Source: Oasisia sp. SBJ-2009 (taxonomy: Eukaryota > Annelida > Polychaeta > Sabellida > Siboglinidae). From it: 64,000 nucleotides of DNA. The DNA lies in assembly GCA_964017155.1 (NCBI GenBank), contig OZ024857.1, positions 30,515,726-30,579,725 on the forward strand. The letters run 5' to 3'. Position 1 is the stretch's first letter. The number at the start of each line of letters is the position of its first letter. Below, piece after piece: positions 26,001 to 37,394 of this stretch. The translations under genes and the position numbers were made by a program. The notes below the pieces were generated by a model. That model had not been told where the DNA came from. It saw only the letters and a list, made by a program, of their open reading frames with translations, and searched no databases.

Positions 26001-29000
26001 TTACACTATGTTATAAAATAAAATCACTTGCATTCCTCTAACGAAGAAAATTCACAAAAGCAACTCGATCGCAGATCCCGATGGCAACTCAGGCTCTTCG
26101 CCTTCGGAGACTGCGGTTATCGTAACATCGCTTAAAAGTTAGCTTTACACAAAATAACGTTAGGCGGTGGTGCGCGCGAATATTTTTAAACTTTATTTAC
26201 TGCATTCGCACGCGCGAAATAGTTTAATTAATCAAGTAATATAGTAATAATTAATTATTATAATTACTAAGATCTACAGAAAATGTTAAGTTTTCTTATA
26301 ATATAATTATAATATTTTATTTCATATAGCGCCAAATCCATATTTGTTTGTGGCACATCACAATAGAATGTTATTAAAATAGATGCTACCCACAGGTAAT
26401 ATTTAAAAAAAAACATTGTCTATTACCCAGGTAGTCATAAAAGAGGTATGGAAATTACATGATGTTCGATGATGTCACATTGTTTATTTTAAGAATATTT
26501 CTGTAAACATCCCACGTGTACTGCAAGCTATTATTATATAAACGATGTTTTTTTAACAATAATAACTAAACAATAACATATAATATTATTATTTTTAACT
26601 GCACCAAAACCTTCTTTTTCTGCCACCATATATTTCCCGTATTATATTCATATTCTGTTTAAATTTCAGTGATTTATTGTCCCGATAATTAATACAGTGT
26701 CTTGTCGTTACTGGTGGTGGAAATATATTTCATAAGTAGAAAATATATAGCTTCAATAATATTTTCTTATGCATAATGTGTGTATGTGCTGAATGAAAAT
26801 TATTGTTACGTCGTAATTATTTTACCATTTTAATTATTTATTACCTTTACATTAATTTATCACTATTGTTGTTATGGAATTTGTATGGGTTCTTTTTAAT
26901 ACTGATAGGTCATTAGTTAATTATATAGACACATATATTTTCATTATTTATTTTGAAATATGTGTGGGTAGTATTCTTCTTATTGTATTTTAAATAGCAG
27001 TATTTTGTGAAGCGCCATAGCCAATTATGGATGTGGCGCTATATAAATAAAATATTATTATATTATAATAAAACTTATAATTCCTGCAAATCATAGTGAT
27101 GATAATAATTAATTATTACTATATTATTTACAATTAATTAAACTATTTTGCGCGTGCGAAGGCAGTAAATAAAGTTTATAAATTATTTGCGTGCACAAAC
27201 GTACCATCTAATGGCATTTTGTGTAAGGCTAACTCATTTTAGCGATTTTACGGTACCGGGCAGCGGCAGACGAAATTGCCGTCGACATCTGCGTGTTTGT
27301 TTTATGGATTTTCTTCGTTAGAGGAATGCAAGTGCTTTTATTTTATAACGTAGTGTATGTATATGTATGTAAGATAGGTGAGGAGAAGTTTGGCAGCTGT
27401 TGGTGGTCCTTTTCATGGTTAGGTCAATCCAACCCGGTCGCCTGGCGTCCGCGCTGTGTCTGTGACTGTCCCAACGAATCGACTGGACCACTGTTTCAGT
27501 TCTGGTCAATTCAAAGGGTAACAAAAGACAACTTACTGATACTGTCTTTCACTGTACTGTTGCTACAAGCGTATGAGGAACCGTGTGGCATATTGCTGTC
27601 GCGATTTTGTTGTAAACCGACGTAAGGCACTTTTAGCGAACCGCTTGGCTCTCTGTTATGACAGCTGAACCAACAGACGACTCCGCGACATATTACTTTT
27701 CCAAAGTGCAGATAGAAGCTGGGTTGTGATTGGTTGCAAGAACCAAGATGGGCCCGTTCATGGTGTCGGTGATTTAGCTAGATTTTCCCACTTTAAGACC
27801 ACTTTCTGAGGAAACCACTAATGTGAAAAATTTGATTGTAGATGCAAATGATTAGCTTGTGTAAACTCTTTTAGGTGCATAACACCAAACTGTTGCCTTT
27901 TTTTCACTTTAATATTTCATTAGAAGGAATGTGTTTACTTTGCAACACGTCTTGGAATGGGAGATATGCATCAGTTGATCCAAGAGAAATGTGATTCAAA
28001 TGACACTCACATTCGATGTGAGATGCGACCCCCATTAGGCATACCAAACTACAGCGATGTTTATTTGAACATTTTCTTGGAATTAAGGAGCCATAGAAGT
28101 CGATTTATATTACCAAAAGCACTAAATGTATACATGGTTTAATTCTTGTAAAATGTATATCCTGCTACCAGTTCTACAATTGTATATTTAAATGAATTCA
28201 TGATACACCAGTTGTATATAATTATAGCAGAAATGAATGTTTCCATGTTTCATATATTCAGGTTTCATGTGTTTTATTTGCTGCAATTGTTGATGTCTGT
28301 AGGGGCCCGCAATATGGCGAAGGCGTACACAGCACTACAGTGCAGCAGCAAGGAGACGCTCTCAAACGTGAGATGTGGATACAAAGAATGTACAAAGGTA
28401 TGACCACCTTCCATCTCTGTGTCCACCTGTTTAGCTAGCCAGCTGGTCAGTCATTGTCATTGTTGCTGTTTGTTTGTTTGTTTCTGTCTACTTGCCTATT
28501 TAACTTCAGCTGTCTCTTTATTGACTCTCGCTACATTTATTAATTGGTATCAGTTTTTAGAGAGAAAAGTAACCTTGAACTGTAAAGCTGTAAACATTTG
28601 GTGCTGTTTGCAGACAATGTGTGCCATTGAAGCCCAGCTGGAGAACATGCTTGGAACGTTCCACTGCAGGATGAAGGGTGAGACCAAGCGTTCCGTTTTG
28701 AGACAACTGTCATAATTATAGTGGCTGTGCCATGAACAACACCAAGCAGCTATCTCATTTTGCAACTAGTACCATATACAAGATAACATTTTGGACTATA
28801 TCTTTAATTTGTCCGCTTTTCTGTTTAGATATGTTTTTCATGGACATTTCAAAGTAATCATTTAATAAGTATTATTAAAAAGGTGGAATAGCAGAAATTA
28901 TCTTTAAAATACTACTTACAATTGACAAGAAAATGCTTCTTAACTGCAAGAATTAGAACACTTCCCTTGGAGGCATAAACAATTATATTTCATAAGATAC

Positions 29001-32000
29001 TTACTCTGCTCACTATTTTCTGTTCAAAAGATCTACTTCATTGCATAAACTCTATCCAGAACAATTTGATTAAAAAAATAAAATGACAAATATTGGCCAT
29101 AGGTTAACGACTGTTGGAAAAGCGTGTTGTTGTCGTAGGTCTGGTGGGGTTTGAGTCAAGTGTTGTTGTCATAGGTCTGGTAGGGTTTGAGTCGAGTGTT
29201 GTTGTCATAGGTCTGGTGGGGTTTGAGTCGAGTGTGTTGTTGTCATAGGTCTGGTGGGGTTTGAGTCGAGTGTTGTTGTCATAGGTCTGGTGGTATTTGA
29301 GTCGAGAGTTGTAGGTCTGATGGGGTTTGAGTTGAGTGTTGATGTAGGTCTGGTGGTATTTGAGACAAGTGTTGTTGTAGGTCTGGTGGTGTTTGAGTCG
29401 AGTGTTGTTGTTGTAGGTCTGGTGGGGTTTGAGTCGAGTGTTGTTGTTGTAGGTCTGGTGGGGTTTGAGTCGAGTGTTGTTGTTGTAGGTCTGGTGGGGT
29501 TTGAGTCAAGTGTTGTTGTAGGTCTGGTAGGGTTTGAGTCGAGTGTTGTTGTTGTAGGTCTGGTGGGGTTTGAGTCGAGTGTTGTTGTAGGTCTGGTGGG
29601 GTTTGAGTCGAGTGTTGTTGTAGGTCTGGTGGGGTTTGAGTCGAGTGTTGTTGTTGTAGGTCTGGTGGGGTTTGAGTCGAGTGTTGTTGTTGTAGGTCTG
29701 GTGGGGTTTGAGTCGAGTGTGTTGTTGTTGTAGGTCTGGTGGGGTTTGAGTCAAGTGTGTTGTTGTTGTAGGTCTGGTTGTGTTTGAGTCAAGTGTGTTG
29801 TTGTTGTAGGTATGGTTATGTTTGAGTCAAGTGTGTTGTTGTTGTTGATCTGGTGGGGTTTGAGTCGAGTGTTGTTGTTGTAGGTCTGGTGGAGTTTGAC
29901 TCAAGTGTTGTTGTTGTAGGTCTGGTTGTGTTTGAGTCAAGTGTGTTGTTGTTGTAGGTCTGGTTGTGTTTGAGTCAAGTGTTGTTGTTGTAGGTCTGGT
30001 TGTGTTTGAGTCAAGTGTTGTTGTTATAGGTCTGGTGGGGTTTGCGCGTCTGATGCGAGGGGACACGTTTGAGGTGTCGCTGCGGTACGGCCAGCAGAAG
30101 TGGAAGTCGAAGGGGCGGGTGGGGGAGGTGACCCAGGAGTGGCAGAACGACAGTGTCACCCTCCGCGCCCTCGTGGGGGACGTCTTCAACATCAAGGTAG
30201 GACACTCCACCGCCGTCACTGTGGGAAATATAACATGTTTAAATGTCAGCGTTTTATTGCAACCTACAACAATATCTAAGTTGCACAGGAGAGAAATGTT
30301 ATATAATAACAAGCTTGTATCAGTATTACTAAAATAAAAATTTCTTTTTTAACAGAAACGTGAAATTAATTTATGCGATTAGGGTAATTGTTTGGCTCAA
30401 ATATTTTACACTACCCATTAAACTGAGAGCGTTTACCTTTCTGTTCCCAGCCATAGCAGCTGTTACACTCGCACACGGTTACAGAGCTGGCAACATTTTG
30501 GTATTTTTCTGGCCTTACATTACATTACGTTAGCCACCAGGTTTCTATAAAATGTTTCCATGATCAAATGGAGTTCATAAAACTGTCATGACGGTTATCA
30601 TATCATCACCATCATGTCTCTAGCCTGGTAAAGTGGTCAGCGTGTTGTAATGGTCAGTTCAGCTGGCCATTTTCTCCCATCCTCTCTACTTGAGCTGTCC
30701 ACCTAAGGACCTTCCTGTGCCGTCTACGAAGGTCTTGCTCTTTCCTTAATCCAGGAACATTTCATTGCAATAAACAGTCGTTCAATCTCAGAATTAATGG
30801 CTCCATTGAATTAGTTCTGGTCTTTGATGTACTGAGCACACTGTAAAAACCAGTTGTTTAAATCAGTCGGAGATTTTACTGGCAGATAATCGGTTGGCCC
30901 CAGTTCATGTGCTGGAAAAACTAAATGTCACTGTGATCATTAGTCAAAGTTAACAGCAGTTTGTGGCCATGGCACAGAATAACATACGGACAGTTCTCTT
31001 GGGTAGTGTACCACTGTATGATGTAGTACAAGTACATGTACTCTTTAAGTGTGTTATGTTTCAGGCAGTACAAGTGTGTGCACTCATAAAGTGTGTTATG
31101 TTTCAGGCAGTACAAATGTGTACACTCATCAAATGTATTATATTTGAGGCAGTACAAGTGTGTGCACTCATCAAGTGTGTTATGTTTCAGGCAGTACAAG
31201 TGTGTGCACTCATCAAGTGTGTTATGTTTCAGGCAGTACAAGTGTGTGCACTTATCAAGTTTCAGGTAGTAGAAGTGTGCACTCATCAAGTGTGTTATAT
31301 TTCAGGCAGTAGAAGTGCGTGCACTTACCAAGTGTGTTATGTTTCAGGCAGTAGAAGTGCGTGCACTCACCAAGTGTGTTATGTTTCAGGCAGTAGAAGT
31401 GCGTGCACTCACCAAGTGTGTTATGTTTCAGGCAGTAGTAAAAGTACGTGCACTCACCAGGTGTGTTATGTTTCAGGCAGTAGAAGGGCGTGCACTCACC
31501 AAGTGTGTTATGTTTCAGGCAGTAGAAGGGCGTGCACTCACCAAGTGTGTTATGTTTCAGGCAGTAGAAGTGTGTGCACTCACCAAGTGTGTTATGTTTC
31601 AGGCAGTAGAGGTGCGTGCACTCGCCAAGTGTGTTATGTTTCAGGCAGTAGAAGTGCGTGCACTCACCAAGTGTGTTATGTTTCAGGCAGTAGAAGTGTG
31701 TACACTCACCAAGTGTGTTATGTTTCAGGCAGTAGAGGTGCGTGGACTCACCAAGTGTGTTATGTTTCAGGCAGTAGATGTGCGTGGACTCACCAAGTGT
31801 GTTATGTTTCAGGCAGTAGAGGTGCGTGGACTCACCAAGTGTGTTATGTTTCAGGCAGTAGAAGTGCGTGGACTCACCAAGTGTGTTATGTTTCAGGCAG
31901 TAGAAGTGTGTGCACTCACCAAGTGTGTTATGTTTCAAGCAGTAGAGGTGCGTGGACTCACCAAGTGTGTTATGTTTCAGGCAGTAGAGGTGCATGGACT

Positions 32001-33564
32001 CACCAAGTGTGTTATGTTTCAGGCAGTAGAAGTGCGTGGACTCACCAAGTGTGTTATGTTTCAGGCAGTAGAAGTGCGTGGACTCACCAAGTGTGTTATG
32101 TTTCAGGCAGTAGAAGTGCGTGGACTCACCAAGTGTGTTATGTTTCAGGCAGTAGAAGTGCGTGGACTCACCAAGTGTGTTATGTTTCAGGCAGTAGAAG
32201 TGCGTGGACTCACCAAGTGTGTTATGTTTCAGGCAGTAGAAGTGCGTGGACTCACCAAGTGTGTTATGTTTCAGGCAGTAGAAGTGCGTGGACTCACCAA
32301 GTGTGTTATGTTTCAGGCAGTAGAGGTGCGTGGACTCACCAAGTGTGTTATGTTTCAGGCAGTAGAGGTGCGTGGACTCACCAAGTGTGTTATGTTTCAG
32401 GCAGTAGAGGTGCGTGGACTCACCAAGTGTGTTATGTTTCAGGCAGTAGAGGTGCGTGGACTCACCAAGTCAGTGCTGTTGGGACAGAAGAACTGTGAGA
32501 CGAAGGACTTGTTCTCGTCCAACCCACAGATGATGTCAGTGAGCATGAACACCAACGGCTCCATCAAACTGAGTGTCATCATCACCTGGGAGTAAGTGTC
32601 AACACAATCAAACTCAGTGTCATCATCACCTGGGAGTAAGTGTCAACACAATCAAACTCAGTGTCATCATCACCTGGGAGTAAGTGTCAACACAATCAAA
32701 CTCAGTGTCATCATCACCTGGGAGTAAGTGTCAACACAATCAAACTGAGTGTCATCATTACCTGGGAGTAAGTGTCAACACAATCAAACTCAGTGTCATC
32801 ATCACCTGGGAGTAAGTGTCAACACAATCAAACTGAGTGTCATCATCACCTGGGAGTAAGTGTCAATACAATCAAACTGAGTGTCATCATCACCTGGGAG
32901 TAAGTGTCAACACAATCAAACTGAGTGTCATCATCACCTGGGAGTAAGTGTCAACACAATCAAACTGAGTGTCATCATCACCTGGGAGTAAGTGTCAACA
33001 CATGCTTGTCACACGTGTCTCCTGTTCTTAATTACGTTCTAAAAACCTCTCTGTTCATTCTGACACAGATGTAGTATGTTGTGTCGGTTGTTGACAACGT
33101 TGTTTGTTCTGCTGTAGCCACATTTTGATCCGTGGCTGGATCAGAAACTTTGTTAAACAGTGGTTTGTAATAACACAACTCATAGACAAATGATGGTCAT
33201 GACAAAATATGTTGCTATGATTTAATTAGTCATCTTAAAACTGGGGTAGTTACTGTAATTATCAACTACATATTGGATTAATATAACACTTTGTATACCT
33301 TTTTATAAAGTTTGCTACTGCGTAAGTTACATTAACTTCAATGTTAAATATTTGTGTTTGTTTCCTGTGTAGTCCACTAGAGGGTGTTGACGAGAACTTC
33401 CTGTTGTTTGAGCCACGTCCACTGTCGCAAGCGATATCAAAACGCAGACTCCCTCTAAGTCCAACACTTGACAAGAGCTCTCCTTGTCTCAATGGGGTAA
33501 GTTGTAACATTGCCACTAATAGTTACACACACTATGTGCACAGGCCTATCTTTTAAATGACTCG

Positions 33565-33636
<72 letters not shown>

Positions 33637-33742
33637 GTCTCTGTCTCCGTCTCCCTCTCTCTCTCTCTCTCTCCCTCTCTCTCCCTCTCTCTCCCTCTCT
33701 CTCCCTCTCTCTCCCTCTCTCCCCCTCTCCCCCCCTCTCTCC

Positions 33743-33793
<51 letters not shown>

Positions 33794-33837
33794 AAATACT
33801 AGCTATGTTAGCGCATATGTTCGTGTGTGTGTGTGAT

Positions 33838-33888
<51 letters not shown>

Positions 33889-36800
33889 ACTATATTAGTT
33901 AATTGACAGTTACATAGTTTAATAGGAATGTTTTTTGTCACACTTTAAAGTAATTTATCAAAAAAGTACATTCTTTTTAAAACACGTGTACCTGTGTTCC
34001 AGCGCGGCTCCTACTCCGACCACAGCTCCAGCTGCTCCAGCTCCACTGACAACTCGAGCAGTCGCCACAGCATGCCTGTCTTCTCCAGCACATTCAGCCC
34101 CCGCCCCCCCAACAGCCCCTCCACCTCCTCCCCCCACACCCGCCCCACCTCCATCGCCGTCATGGAGCCCATCTCGGAGTCAGCCTCTGACAGTCGCAGT
34201 GGCGGGCACGTGGTCCAGCCGAACCTGTTCAACATGCACTTGTTGACGGAGACGCTACAGGAGGGCGCCACCTGGTCACGAGTGGCGAACATGGCGAGTC
34301 TCGAGGACGTGTTGGACAGTCTGCGCACGGTGTTGGAGGACTACAGAGGACACCACCCGGAGCTGAGGAAACTGGAGGAGAAGGTGGAGGAGCTCGACAG
34401 GTTTCTCAAGGTGGGTTGGGGCAGGGGGTTGATATGTTTAGGTTCAGTGCGTAAGAGATAGGTTGATATCAGGGGGTTGATATGTTTAGGTTCAGTGCGT
34501 AAGAGATAGGTTGATATCAGGGGGTTGATATGTTTAGGTTCAGTGCGTAAGAGATAGGTGAGGTCAGGGGGTTGATATGTTTAGGTTCAGTGCATAAGAG
34601 ATAGCTATCTCAACGTTGGTTGAGGTCAGGGGGTTGATATGTTTAGGTTCAGTGCATAAGAGATAGCTATCTCAACATTGGTTCATGTCAGGGGGTTGAT
34701 ATGTTTAGGTTCAGTGCATAAGAGATAGCTATCTCAACATTGGTTGATATCAGGGGGTTGATATGTTTAGGTTCAGTGTGCAAGAAATAGCTATCTCAAC
34801 GTTGGTTGATGTCAGGGGGTTGATATGTTTAGGTTCAGTGCATAAGAGATAGCTATCTCAACATTGGTTGATGTCAGGGGGTTGATATGTTTAGGTTCAG
34901 TGCATAAGAGATAGCTATCTCAACATTGGTTGATGTCAGGGGGTTGATATGTTTAGGTTCAGTGTGTAAGAGATAGCTATCTCAACATTGGTTGAGGTCA
35001 CGCAGTTGATATGTTTAGGTTCAGTGTGTAAGAGATAGCTATCTCAACATTGGTTGATGTCAGGGGGTTGATATGTTTAGGTTCAGTGCATAAGAGATAG
35101 CTATCTCAACATTGGTTGATGTCAGGGGGTTGATATGTTTAGGTTCAGTGCATAAGAGATAGCTATCTCAACATTGGTTGATGTCAGGGGGTTGATATGT
35201 TTAGGTTCAGTGTGTAAGAGATAGCTATCTCAACATTGGTTGAGGTCACGCAGTTGATATGTTTAGGTTCAGTGTGTAAGAGATAGCTATCTCAACATTG
35301 GTTGATGTCAGGGGGTTGATATGTTTAGGTTCAGTGTGCAAGAAATAGCTATCTCAAGGTTGCTTGAGGTCAGATTCTTTGAAGATTCAGGCTGGATTCT
35401 GTTGAACATATTTAGCCCTGCAGCACGTACAGTGGTCTAAGCACAACATAATTAAGTTGACATTATAATGGTAGGGAGACAGCTAGCAAACTTAGGTTGT
35501 GCTTTGTTTCATTTGAATTATGGTTGACAGATGTGTAGTTGTAGTGGTGGATAACTAATTAGGTCTTTTATGGATCAGTCACTTGAGTGTTTGGAGAACA
35601 GATTCATAGCCAGCAGTGACGTCAGACGTGTCACTGACTCACTGTCGTCTTGTCTTGTCTTTGCAGAGAAATACTGGCCCCGAAAGTGACGCGTCATCAG
35701 AAGTTAGCATCTCCATAGAAACAGCCCTTGGTGCATTTGACTTCCTCGAATCAGAAGATTATCTCATAGATGGCAGCACAGAAGAGTAAGTGGCGTTGGA
35801 AGTTGGTCTAGGGTTACATCGCGGTACTCTGGTCTTTCATATAGTTATCAAGCTTTCACAGAGCAGCAGATTAAACCATGTTGATGTTCCACAGAAAGCT
35901 TTTGTTGTAAGTTCACTCTGACAATTTGCTTTGGTTGAAAGGAACCTACAATGATATCCATTGGTTAGTTGACTGATATTTAATGAGACATTGCTACAAT
36001 AGATTGATTAGTATTTGCAAGATTGTAAGTTTAAACAACATCCATGTGAAGTATTTTACTATCTTTATCTTATCTTTAATATTTCTGAAAAGGAAATCTT
36101 TAATATTTCTGAAAATGAAAGAAGTGTTGTTGTTATTTTGCCTTCAGTTTGTCTGGGAGGAAAGTATGAAATTTGTGGTGATCTTAAAACACTTGATGCT
36201 TCAATGCACCCAAGCCTGCTTGAAGTGTAAAACTAATAGAATTCTAAACTGACTGTTTCTTTCTATCCCCCAGGACCAGTCGTCATTCCAGCACTGACCG
36301 TCTGGACAGTCACACTGACCGTTTGGACAGTCACACTGACCGTTTGGACAGTCACACGGACCGTCTCGACAGCCACGCCAATGACATTGACAGCTTTGCG
36401 TTCAGTCCTAAGTCAACGACTAAGACGCGTGACTCTGGCATTGAGTCGCTCACTCACCAGCTGAGTGACGAGAGGACGACTGACCTTGGCCTGGGTGCCC
36501 AGTGTAGCTCACTGACCACCAGCAATGACCAGGTGGACCAGGCCCTGCTCTGGCACCTCGCCTACTGCGAGAGACTCCTGGAGGTGAGGCAGGATGTATC
36601 CAATTGTAAAATAATCAGATTCTAAACAAACTTTTGGCATCACTGCGAACATGCAAATGACATAAAGGAAAACTTTATGTTTTCATAGGTATATTGTAAT
36701 AGCGTTGTAATTTACTTGAGGATATTAGCACTGATATCTTTGTCAGAAGTGATTAACACATGTGCACAGATGAACTGTCATGTTCTATGAACTGTCATGT

Positions 36801-37309
36801 TACAGTAGTTCATTTGTTAGCAAAATTAATGTGAAAAGTAGCAAACCAGAAACTTATATTGTAAACAAATTATAAATGTGAAAATTGTAAAAATTCCTTA
36901 TCCTCAGAGGGTTGTTGAGCAGTGTTGTTGTGTACAACAATTTAGATCACGTTGTTTGTTTACAGCATCTTGGTCACTTTGGCCCACTGAAATGCAAGGA
37001 GATCTATGCACTGGCGAAGCTGCGGAGACAGGCTGACATTATAGAGAGGCTGATGGACATTGCACGTGCAGGGTCAGAGGTCACCAATCTACAACAGTGT
37101 GAGTGGGGGACTACACACATACACATCACGCGCACGCACACATACGCACACGCATGCGCACGCCCATGCACACCCACACGCATGCACACAAACACGCACA
37201 CGCACACGCACACACACACACACACACACACCACACACACATGCCCACACGCACACACGCGCACACATACACATACGCACACACACATACGCACACACAA
37301 ACACATCAT

Positions 37310-37394
<85 letters not shown>

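Noticed and set aside
30963..32498. A 511-codon + strand ORF and long overlapping ORFs on both strands
   Set aside because: They arise because the 42-bp tandem unit is a multiple of three with few stops. Only the frame continuous with RIPOR exon 8 could be translated, as an exon extension.
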